Below, piece by piece: positions 18,058-25,747 of a stretch of DNA of 64,000 nt. The position numbers and the translations under genes were made by a program. The stretch is taken from positions 1,792,001-1,856,000 of the forward strand of contig NZ_JALQCS010000001.1 of the NCBI RefSeq assembly GCF_023277115.1, given 5' to 3'. Origin of the DNA: Acidithiobacillus acidisediminis. GTDB lineage: Bacteria; Pseudomonadota; Gammaproteobacteria; Acidithiobacillales; Acidithiobacillaceae. The notes beneath the pieces are model-generated. The model saw nothing but the letters and a program-made list of their open reading frames with translations. It was not told the DNA's origin and ran no database searches. How positions within the stretch are numbered: position 1 is the first letter of the stretch; every line of letters begins with the position of its first letter.

Positions 18058-19619
18058 GGTTCCACCAGCTCGGCAATGGCCGTTTGCTCCGCAACACTCT
18101 CGGGACTCTTTTCCTTTGGCGCTCGTGACAGCAGGCTCCACAGGGCCAGCCCGCCAAAAATCCCGGCAGCCAGGTAAAAAATCTCGTTGAAGGCGAGCAT
18201 GGCGGCGTGTTGTCGTACCGACGCCGCGAGCAGGCCGGGGACATTGGCAAAATGGCGCTCGGCGGCATGCCAAAAGAGCAGATTGCTGCCCTGCACCTCT
18301 ACCAGAAAATGGCGATGGAGATCCAAACGCCGTTCCCACAGGGCTGCTACGAGGGGAATTCCCATGGCCTGACCGGTGCTGCGGAGAAGATTCAACGCGA
18401 CGGCAGCACGCTGCTCCGATGGGCCAGAAAGCCCCCAAAGCCCGATCCGTGCCCAGGCAGCAAAGGCCCCACCAAGACCCAAACCCACTAGCATGGGCGC
18501 CTCGACCAGGCTGCTAGGCGAGACCGGAAGGTCGTAGCTGGAAAGCCACCAAGCCGCCCCACTGAGCAAGAGCAGGGAAACGAGCGCCAGTGGGCGCGGA
18601 TCGTGGCGGCCCAGATACCAGTGAGAGAAGGTGGCGCTTGCGGGTGCAAAAATGGCCATACTGAGAAGAAGCTCGCCAATGGCACGAGCACTGAAGCCAA
18701 AACTGAGCTGATACTGAACGATAAGTAACGCCAGCGTACCCTGAAATGCCAGCGCGGTGAGAAAAACGCCAAGGGCCGCAACGCGAAAATTGACATAGCG
18801 AAAACTGTGCAAATCCAACGCTGGCAGGGTCTGTCGCCGCAACCACCAGACGGTCGCCCCCCCCAACACCAGAGTCAGCATCGTCAGCAGGCGAATCTCC
18901 GACGAGCGCCACCAGTCGTCTTTACTCCCCAGATTGCAAAGCATTTGCAGGCTTACTAGGCTCGCCACCAAAAGGGCATAGCCCAACCAATCCATCGATG
19001 GCCGTTCCCCTTGGCGCTCCGGCGGCTCCCACAGCCATATTCCCAGAAAACTCATCAGCAGAATGGGCAGATTGAGGAGGAACAAGCACCGCCAGCCCCA
19101 CGCATCGTCAATCCAGCCCCCAAGAAAAGGCCCAATGGCAAAGGGCGTGATGGCGGCTATGCCCCAAAGAAATAAGCCATGGTCGCGCCGGTCACTGTGG
19201 TAGTGGCGCAAGAGCAGGTTGAGGGAAAGGGGGATACTCAGCCCCCCAGCGAGGCCGGCGACAATGCGAGCGGCCAAAAACGGCACATATTCGCGCGTTG
19301 TAGCATTGATCAGCGACGCAAAAAAAATGGCTGCTAAACAAAAGAGTAGGCCATTGCGATTGCCAAAACGTTGGCTGGCCCAATGCCCCAGAGGCAGGCC
19401 TAAGCCCAAAGCCAGGAAGTACAGGTCTTGGGTCCAGTCACCATAGATCATATTGCGCCCCAAGGAGCCAATGACCCGGGGGATCATTGGCAGGTAGGCA
19501 CCACCATTGAAGAGGACCAGGAAATGCTCCAGGCCAATGGCTAGGTTTACCGCCAGAAATCGGTTGGAAGCCGAATACGCGCTGGCACTTTGTAACTGGC
19601 GATGAAGGATGTGAAACAT
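18054..19619 (-). CDS. DHA2-family (EmrB-like) MFS multidrug transporter
   Basis: A 521-residue inner-membrane drug/H+ antiporter with about 14 hydrophobic helices. It carries the loop motif LGHWASQRFGNRNGLL, the helix-5 antiporter motif region LWGIAAITPFAIGPFLGGWIDDAWGWRCLFL, and late helices AAGIFGGLALWSLL. Start was set at ATG 19619; an upstream TTG at 19661 would extend it by 14 residues. It forms the operon with the OMF and adaptor genes and is transcribed away from the LysR regulator 84 bp away, which probably controls it. Confidence 0.88.
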   Translation of the reverse strand: MFHILHRQLQSASAYSASNRFLAVNLAIGLEHFLVLFNGGAYLPMIPRVIGSLGRNMIYGDWTQDLYFLALGLGLPLGHWASQRFGNRNGLLFCLAAIFFASLINATTREYVPFLAARIVAGLAGGLSIPLSLNLLLRHYHSDRRDHGLFLWGIAAITPFAIGPFLGGWIDDAWGWRCLFLLNLPILLMSFLGIWLWEPPERQGERPSMDWLGYALLVASLVSLQMLCNLGSKDDWWRSSEIRLLTMLTLVLGGATVWWLRRQTLPALDLHSFRYVNFRVAALGVFLTALAFQGTLALLIVQYQLSFGFSARAIGELLLSMAIFAPASATFSHWYLGRHDPRPLALVSLLLLSGAAWWLSSYDLPVSPSSLVEAPMLVGLGLGGAFAAWARIGLWGLSGPSEQRAAVALNLLRSTGQAMGIPLVAALWERRLDLHRHFLVEVQGSNLLFWHAAERHFANVPGLLAASVRQHAAMLAFNEIFYLAAGIFGGLALWSLLSRAPKEKSPESVAEQTAIAELVEP

Positions 19620-19703
19620 GGCAGCTCTGCAAAAATCCAGAGCGGAGCCTAGCAATGGCAAAGCTATCGGACCAATAGGAAGTTATGATAGAAACTATCG
19701 GCT

Positions 19704-20600
19704 ATGGCGATATCTACTCCTTCCTTGGAACTCCTCGAGACCTTTCTCGCTCTGGCAGAGAGCGGCAGCGTGAGCAAAGCCGCGCAAATCCTGCACCGGA
19801 GTCAGCCAGCCATCAGTGAACGACTGCAGCGACTGACGGAACTGGCCGGGGAGCCCCTCTATTACGGGATGGGTCGCGGTGTTCGCCTAACGGCAGCGGG
19901 GGAAGCCTACCTCGCTCCTGCACGCCGCCTTCGGGATCTCAAGCGGGAATGGTCAGACATGGTGCAGCGCCGGCGGCAGTTGCAGGAAGGCGTTCTCAAG
20001 ATCGCCGCCACCAATACCGTAGCCAATTACTTTCTGCCCCAGTATCTCGTGCGGTTTCGGCAGGACTACCCCGAGGTGGAACTGCAATTGCGCGGAGGAA
20101 TCACGGATTGGTCTCAGTATTCTCTGCTGGATTGGGATCTCTTCTTTCTCGAAGAGGGCACACCAATGACGGGGCTGCCGCCCCACTATGAGGCTAGCCC
20201 TTGGCTCGAGGACGAGATTCTTGCCATTTTCCCCAGGGGGCACGCCTTTGCGGAAAAGCCTAAGCTGGATTTAGCGGATTTGGCGAGCGAACCACTGGTC
20301 TGGCGGGAAGAGCAATCGGGCATTCGCCAGCGTATCCTGCAAGAGTTCCGCAAAATTGGTATCGAACCCAGCATTCGTATCGAAGTCAACGGTGTCGAAG
20401 CCATGGGAACGGCCGTGGCGGCCGGGCTGGGTATCGGCTTTATCACCAGCACCGCCTTGTGCCATCGCCCAGATTGGGCAATCGAGAGTCGCCGGGTTGG
20501 CGACCCGATCCACTGGACCCTATATCTGGTCGCCCCCAAAATCCCCTATCGCTCTCATACCATCGCACGTTTTTTAGAGTACCTGAACCCAGCCAAATAA
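19704..20600 (+). CDS. LysR-family transcriptional regulator
   Basis: A 298-residue LTTR with an N-terminal winged helix-turn-helix (SLELLETFLALAESGSVSKAAQ, then HRSQPAISERLQRL) and a periplasmic-binding-protein-like effector domain (EGVLKIAATNTVANYFLPQYL from residue 93; LGIGFITS near residue 245). Divergent orientation to the efflux operon fits the classic LysR layout, suggesting it senses an efflux substrate. No matching T-N11-A operator was proven. The 208 bp downstream of it hold no gene that I can support. Confidence 0.92.
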   Translation: MAISTPSLELLETFLALAESGSVSKAAQILHRSQPAISERLQRLTELAGEPLYYGMGRGVRLTAAGEAYLAPARRLRDLKREWSDMVQRRRQLQEGVLKIAATNTVANYFLPQYLVRFRQDYPEVELQLRGGITDWSQYSLLDWDLFFLEEGTPMTGLPPHYEASPWLEDEILAIFPRGHAFAEKPKLDLADLASEPLVWREEQSGIRQRILQEFRKIGIEPSIRIEVNGVEAMGTAVAAGLGIGFITSTALCHRPDWAIESRRVGDPIHWTLYLVAPKIPYRSHTIARFLEYLNPAK

Positions 20601-20808
20601 AAAAACCAAGGCGATGGGAAGGAAGCATTTTGGGCCCACTAGGCGCGTTCCTAGAAAGATCGAAATGACCGCTTTCAGTCTGTTACCGCCGTCCACCTCT
20701 GCTCAGCCTACAGCTTTCCATCGCCCATCGGCAAGTGCGAGCTCGCTGCTCCGTCCCAATGGCCGCTAGGTCTCCCCACTTAACCCGCCCTCATTCGGTC
20801 CCATGCGC

Positions 20809-21687
20809 CTAGGTCCTTTGTACTCGCAACTCTGCACTCAGGCGACGAACTCGCTCCGTCAAAGCGGATTCCAGCGCCGAAAGCCGCTTTTCCTGCCAAT
20901 GCTCCGGCGGGTAGAGCAACGTCCCCACCTGTTGCAGTCCATCCCAGCGGCCCCGGGCGGTTTGATGCGCTAGGTATAACTCAATCGAGGCCAGCAAGGT
21001 ATCTGGCCATTGCTCTTGTTCAGCAACAGCCAACAGGCGATAAGCTAACAGCGTGCCGAGCCGCTCCTCGGCAAAAACGAGGTGCAAGTCCGTCAGGTAC
21101 ACCCCCTCGATCAGTTGGTAGGGCGCTCGACTGGCGGCGGCCAGAGGACCCCGGATGAGCTGGCACAGCGCCTCGAAGTCCTGGCGCTTGCGACTGTGAG
21201 CCTCCACTTCGAACCATTGCAATTCCGCACCGTCGTCATCCACTTGCAGAATCGCCCCATCGGGGATCTTGTTCGCTACCACAATCTGAGGGGTGCGACG
21301 GGTGAGGATTTCGTATTCCGTCCAGACCTGATTCCCCTCCACGAGCCGGTCAATCAGGGTGTTGTTGATGAGGCTGCGATGGCGGACGTTGCCCAGGCGG
21401 AGATCCAGCCCTGACTTGGCGGGCACCGTGGGCCGGGCTTGATGCAGATGCACGACTCCGGCGGGACGTAACACATAGGCAGAGCCGCCGCCGTCGATGA
21501 CCCGCCTCAGAATCCAGCCTTGAGATTGAGCTTTGGCGATGAAGCGCTGGCCGAGCTTTTCCCGGGTGACGGGCGTACTCCCCGGCCATAGGAGCCGGCT
21601 GATCTGCTCGCGGGTGAGCCAGCCGAAGCGGGCGATGGCCTCCAGGCCGTCGAGAAGATTGGTCTGGTGCTGCTGTATCGTATCCAT
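20809..21687 (-). CDS. Replication-relaxation-like winged-helix plasmid protein
   Basis: A 292-residue protein starting MDTIQQHQTNLLDGLEAIARF, with a winged-helix (WLTREQISRLLWPGS; then a wing around GGGSAYVLRPAGVVHL) as in the replication-relaxation family of plasmid/phage proteins. A second part (about residues 100-190) contains QWFEVEAHSRKRQDFEAL, a restriction-fold-like E-x-E...K pattern, and LHLVFAEE. The C terminus is basic and helical. Start is set at ATG 21687; upstream the frame runs into the GC-rich hairpin region and is not protein-like. It belongs with the Rep and integrase genes. Confidence 0.6.
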   Translation of the reverse strand: MDTIQQHQTNLLDGLEAIARFGWLTREQISRLLWPGSTPVTREKLGQRFIAKAQSQGWILRRVIDGGGSAYVLRPAGVVHLHQARPTVPAKSGLDLRLGNVRHRSLINNTLIDRLVEGNQVWTEYEILTRRTPQIVVANKIPDGAILQVDDDGAELQWFEVEAHSRKRQDFEALCQLIRGPLAAASRAPYQLIEGVYLTDLHLVFAEERLGTLLAYRLLAVAEQEQWPDTLLASIELYLAHQTARGRWDGLQQVGTLLYPPEHWQEKRLSALESALTERVRRLSAELRVQRT

Positions 21688-21832
21688 GCGGGAGTATAGC
21701 GACCCCGCGCCCAGGTCTTGAGGCCATAGGTCGGCAACGGCCCCCGGTGTGGCGTTTTCTCCCGTAGGGGGCTCTGTACCGACCCTCGCCTTCTGAGGGT
21801 TCCGCGCGCTCTCGCGCTCTCCACCCAGGAGA

Positions 21833-22250
21833 CTGGCCACCTTGGTGGCCAGAGTTTGGGGCAGGAAGCCCGGGAATTGGGGGCTGGACGCCCCATTCCC
21901 AGGCCCAGTGCTGGACGCACTGGCCTGCCCCCTTTACAGCGGTCCCCCGGGCGCTTTGCGCCCGGCGGCAACCCGCTCACGCGGTGCCGCTGGACGCGCA
22001 CCGGTGATCAAGTTGCCCCCGGCCTGCGGCCCGGGGGACGGGGGCTACGCCCCCCCGACTGCAAACCGGCACCTGGGGGTGCCTGGACCCGCAGCTCCGC
22101 GCTGGACGCGCGTCACTTCGCGGGCCCTTTTCATCGGCGCCCCCCCAGCCTCCCTCCGCTCCGTGCTGGACGCACGGATCGTCTGGAGGGGTTCCGCAGG
22201 TCGGCAGTGCCGACCGCTGCACCCCACGGCCACCGCTAAGCGGAGTGGCC
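21833..22250. repeat. Array of GC-rich mini-hairpins, several with an identical TGGAC loop
   Basis: More than ten short inverted repeats are packed in about 420 bp. Five have the loop TGGAC between GC-containing arms that differ yet stay complementary: GGGGC/GCCCC at 21880-21894, AGTGC/GCACT at 21907-21921 (extended by AGGCC/GGCCT), CGGTG..CGC/GCGCACCG at 21982-22003, CGCGC/GCGCG at 22098-22112, and CCGTGC/GCACGG at 22161-22177. Others use 1-4-nt loops: CTGGCCACC/GGTGGCCAG (21833-21852), CCGGGCGC/GCGCCCGG (21947-21965), GGGGGC/GCCCCC (22040-22054), GGCACC/GGTGCC (22068-22083), GGTCGGCA/TGCCGACC (22199-22215). It is flanked by replication genes. Confidence 0.85.
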
Positions 22251-22324
22251 GCGGCTCCCCTCGCTTCTACCCTGTCTGACTGCGGCCCATCCTCTTCCTT
22301 GCGTGTCCGGTTGCTACACTGGAC

Positions 22325-23761
22325 ATGCAAAACGATATAACCCCTCCCTCTTCACCAGCCTCCGACACTCCTCCAGGATGGACCCACTGGTTGACCACAC
22401 TGCGCAAGGGTGTGGGTGCCGTCAATGTCAATAATTTATGGCGCTGTATCTTCTGGCGTTTGCGCGAGTATCCCCCAGAGGGGCCCATGCCACAATGCGT
22501 CATCGACGAGATCTTGGACTTAAAGGCCGAAATCGACCGGATCCACCGGAAGTATTCGGAAAAACGCGAAAAACAAAAAGCGGCTCTGCAGCGAAGTCAG
22601 CTCCTCGCCACGCAGAAATCTGCAGCTGCCAAAAAACTTCCCCGCATTCTGGCCCTGTGGCAGTCCCGACTGCCAGAACGCCCTTACTGTACAAATGACT
22701 TCGAAACCGGCGTCAGGATACGGCCCACAGGCTTGGCGGTGACTTTACGAGAAATCCAACCGAACAAACCCTGGGAAAATCAATGTCTCGTCATTGACCT
22801 GGATCATGCCCATGATCTCCCCGTCGATGTTCCGCCTCCGAATATCCTGGTAACAAACCCAGTATCCGGCCATCGGCATGCCTTCTATCTCTGGAAAACC
22901 CCCATCCTGATCGGCCCGAACGCCAGCCGAAAAGCCCAAAACTTTTTTACCGATGTGGCGATTGCATTGCGCATCGCTCTCAATGGCGATCCTGCCTACC
23001 AGGGAACACTGTGTCACAACCCCCTGCATCCCCATTGGCAACTGGAGATTCTTGTGCAGAAACCATACCAACTGCGCGACTTTCGCGAAGTCCTGGATCG
23101 CATCAAGGCCACTCACCGACTCCCGCGAAGAGGGAGACAAGATGACACCCTGGCAAGCCTCGGAAGAAACTGTGCAACTTGGGAAAGCTGTCGCAGACTG
23201 GCATACACCTACGGTCCTCAACAGGATCTATTGGATCGGGTAACGGCCGATGTGAATGCCTATAATCTGCAGAATAACTCCCCCCCGCTATCGGACCGAG
23301 AGTGCCACCACATCGCAAAATCCATCGCGAACTATGTGCAAAGTGGCCGCCACCAACTGTTCGTCAGCCGGACCCATTCACCAAAACTGCAAGCCCAGCG
23401 TGGGCGCAACAGCGGAAAAGCACGGCGCAGTCGATCCGAAGGGGCACGGGCGACGGCGGTGGCGCTGTATCGAGATGGCAAAAAACAGACGGAAATCGCC
23501 GAGATTCTAGCCGTCCATCAGTCTACCGTCTGCCGCTGGCTTAAAGCGTATCCGAAAATATGCACGAACCTAATCAGGATAAAAGCGGGGACGGCGGGCA
23601 AAAGCGCCGACCGTACCGCCAGATTGGGAAGAAAAGGGGCGGCGCGTCACCGAGGTCAGGGGGGTGGGTTCGAGCGCCGGGGCGGAGCCCCAGGAGCGGC
23701 CTTCCGGAATCCAGCCACACCAATCCTATCCTCTCGCGGTGATCCTCCGGGTGAAGGGTAG
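22325..23761 (+). CDS. ColE2-type plasmid replication initiator (replicase/primase, PF03090-like)
   Basis: A 478-residue Rep. The core around residues 115-265 follows the ColE2 replicase pattern: RPYCTNDFETGVRIRPTGLA, then CLVIDLDHAHD (acidic catalytic region), PPPNILVTNPVSGHRHAFY and a CHNPLHPHWQ motif. A PriCT-like helical region SDRECHHIAKSIANYV follows near residue 325, then a resolvase-like HTH AVALYRDGKKQTEIAEILAV near 375-395. Proteins of this kind prime leading-strand synthesis at a nearby origin. The tail after about residue 415 is low in complexity and overlaps the integrase 3' end by 36 bp; it may not be fully functional coding sequence. A GGGGC-GGA-GCCCC hairpin lies in it (23679-23691). 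Confidence 0.75.
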   Translation: MQNDITPPSSPASDTPPGWTHWLTTLRKGVGAVNVNNLWRCIFWRLREYPPEGPMPQCVIDEILDLKAEIDRIHRKYSEKREKQKAALQRSQLLATQKSAAAKKLPRILALWQSRLPERPYCTNDFETGVRIRPTGLAVTLREIQPNKPWENQCLVIDLDHAHDLPVDVPPPNILVTNPVSGHRHAFYLWKTPILIGPNASRKAQNFFTDVAIALRIALNGDPAYQGTLCHNPLHPHWQLEILVQKPYQLRDFREVLDRIKATHRLPRRGRQDDTLASLGRNCATWESCRRLAYTYGPQQDLLDRVTADVNAYNLQNNSPPLSDRECHHIAKSIANYVQSGRHQLFVSRTHSPKLQAQRGRNSGKARRSRSEGARATAVALYRDGKKQTEIAEILAVHQSTVCRWLKAYPKICTNLIRIKAGTAGKSADRTARLGRKGAARHRGQGGGFERRGGAPGAAFRNPATPILSSRGDPPGEG

Positions 23762-25411
23762 AGGTTTCGGAAAGGACAACGGTACCTCGACCTTGGCCAT
23801 TTGTTGGGCTTTTACCTCGATGGAGTAACCATCGCCATAGCTGTCCCCCACGTTGGCGACCTGGCCGGGGCTCGCGTGACCGGTCAAGGCATGGTGTAGC
23901 TCCCGCGGAATCAAGGCGTTTCGGCAGAGATCCTTGAAGGTGTGGCGAAAGCTGTGGAAGGTGACCTCAGGGGGTAGGTTCAGGGTCTGATGAAGGAAAC
24001 GGCCAATCCACTTGCCCACGACCTCACTATCGGTGCTGACTTGGCTGCGGCTGCGCAGGAAGGGCCAGAGGCTGCGGTATCCGGCGCTGCGGATGGCTTC
24101 CACATAGGCAAGGAAGCCCAGCTCGATGAGTTTGGGATGGATGGGAACATCGCGAATGCTGTTTTGGTTTTTGGCCTGCAGGATTCGGAAGTGGGGGACG
24201 GGTTCCCGGACAATGTGATCGACGGTGAGCTGACCGATCTCGTTGAGCCGGGCGCCGGAGTACAGGGCAATGAGGGGAATCCAAATGCGCGCGTGGTAGC
24301 CTCCCCCACCGGTGCTAGTGGTGATGCCGTAGAGCGCTTGGGAGGAGAATATCTGGGCCAGCTCGGCCTGGGTGAAGGATCGGCGGCTAGATTCCGGGGC
24401 GATGCCTTCCTTGGTGGCAAAGCGTTTGTAATCGAATCCGGAAAATGGATTTTTCTCCAACAATTCGTCCTTGACGGCGATGGAAAAGATCGCTCCGACA
24501 AGGGTACCCTTCTTCTCCAAGGTTTTAGCGCTGTTACCGCGCTGATCCCGTTCGTGGCGCAGCCAATCCGTCACCTGGGCGCGGGTCAATGTGGCTGGGG
24601 TGGCTTTGGGCAGGAAACTGGACAGCGACTGGATCAGGCGCTGGAGCTCTCTGTCGGTGCGGGGCTTGCGCGGGCAGTCCTGGCGCCAGTGGTCGAGCAG
24701 TTCCTGCCAACCAAGATCCGAATTTCGGGAAGTGGCGGCGTTGGTGGAGGTGGTGGGCTCCCAGACGGCCGGCAAGGGAATATCCTCTGGCGTCAGCTTG
24801 GGTTGCACCAGACGGCCCGCCTGGCGCTGGGCCAGGATGTCGTAGCCCTCTTGCAGCGCGGGAAGGACGTCCAGGACCAGTTGGCGCTCTTCTGCCGCAC
24901 TGACGGCCAGTTGATGCCCCTTGCCCACCAGTAGGGTGCGAATAGCGGGGACAAAGGCTTCGGGCTGCCCTCGGGCCAGGGCTTGGGCAATCTTAGCCTG
25001 GACCTCCTGGATGTTCTCCTGGAGCTCTTGATATTCTTCATCGTCGATCCCTTCCCGGCGCCAGGCCAAGTCGGCTTCAAGGCTGGAAAGCCACAGGGCC
25101 CGCAGGCCGGAGACCAGTGCCGGAGTAACCTCGGTGATGGGTTTGAGGGGATGGTGCGGGGCCCTGGCGACGTAGCGCGCGAAGGATTGGGCGTAGTCCG
25201 CTTCCTGCTGGACCTGTTGCCGCAGGCTGTGGAATTGCTGATCCACCTGCACGGCCAATACACGGGCCTGGCTGACCGCCTGGCGGTAGTCTTTCCCTAG
25301 GGATCGCTTGATTTCACGCTTGCCGACAGCGGCCCGTAGGGACTCTGGAACGACGATGCGGAAAACATAGCCATGAGGGGTCTTGTAACAGTTGCTGGGC
25401 AGGGCGGGCAT
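23726..25411 (-). CDS. Tyrosine-family site-specific integrase (DUF6538 N terminus)
   Basis: A 561-residue phage-type integrase. The N terminus YKTPHGYVFRIVVPESLRAAVG is the arm-binding DUF6538-like module, followed by a core-binding SAM-like domain (near residues 285-365). The catalytic domain shows the first Arg in YSGARLNEIGQL, H-x-x-R in FHSFRHTFKDL, the second His in LTGHAS and the Tyr in SYGDGYS. GGAG...AAGG precedes the ATG at 25411; an upstream extension was rejected for lack of homology. An att-like tRNA fragment lies about 100 bp upstream. Confidence 0.9.
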   Translation of the reverse strand: MPALPSNCYKTPHGYVFRIVVPESLRAAVGKREIKRSLGKDYRQAVSQARVLAVQVDQQFHSLRQQVQQEADYAQSFARYVARAPHHPLKPITEVTPALVSGLRALWLSSLEADLAWRREGIDDEEYQELQENIQEVQAKIAQALARGQPEAFVPAIRTLLVGKGHQLAVSAAEERQLVLDVLPALQEGYDILAQRQAGRLVQPKLTPEDIPLPAVWEPTTSTNAATSRNSDLGWQELLDHWRQDCPRKPRTDRELQRLIQSLSSFLPKATPATLTRAQVTDWLRHERDQRGNSAKTLEKKGTLVGAIFSIAVKDELLEKNPFSGFDYKRFATKEGIAPESSRRSFTQAELAQIFSSQALYGITTSTGGGGYHARIWIPLIALYSGARLNEIGQLTVDHIVREPVPHFRILQAKNQNSIRDVPIHPKLIELGFLAYVEAIRSAGYRSLWPFLRSRSQVSTDSEVVGKWIGRFLHQTLNLPPEVTFHSFRHTFKDLCRNALIPRELHHALTGHASPGQVANVGDSYGDGYSIEVKAQQMAKVEVPLSFPKPLPFTRRITARG

Positions 25412-25514
25412 TACCTTCTCCTCGTCCCGCTCGCTCCGTTTTGTACCGGCTTTTTGTACCACTGAGCCTCCTGAATGCCTTGATACTATTGCCATTCAGT
25501 ATATTAGTACAAAT

Positions 25515-25535
25515 TGGCGGAGAGGGTGGGATTCG
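25515..25535 (-). other. Putative att core: tRNA-Ser 3'-end-like sequence
   Basis: On the minus strand these 21 bases read as the end of a serine tRNA: the 3' half of the T-loop and T-stem (CGAATCCCAC), then CCTCTCCGCCA, ending in a genomic CCA. The rest of a tRNA is absent: the 5' T-stem is followed too closely (loop two bases short) and no anticodon arm can be drawn. Such partial tRNA ends mark the boundary of elements integrated by tyrosine integrases, and the integrase gene begins about 100 bp away. I did not find the second copy in the window. Confidence 0.5.
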
Positions 25536-25747
25536 CCCACACACCCATACAATTATTTAAAATTCAATAAGTTACGAAACACTTCCTTGGTTGGTTAGTG
25601 ACAGCACCTAGTTACAAAGCTCTTCTCTCTAAACACCTGCATTATAACAGACATGCGCCCTCATCCAAGCCGACGTAACTGTCCACCAACTTTGGCAATC
25701 AAGCGCAAGTATTGCAGGTCGAGTGAGGAACTCTGCTCCCGAATGGA

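Noticed and set aside
21842-22279. Coding region across the hairpin array
   Set aside because: Open frames exist on both strands only because the DNA is GC-rich; composition is Pro/Arg/Ala-rich and the hairpins explain the pattern better.
25515-25590. Complete tRNA-Ser gene
   Set aside because: Only the 3' end matches; the T-loop is two bases short and no anticodon or acceptor 5' half is present.
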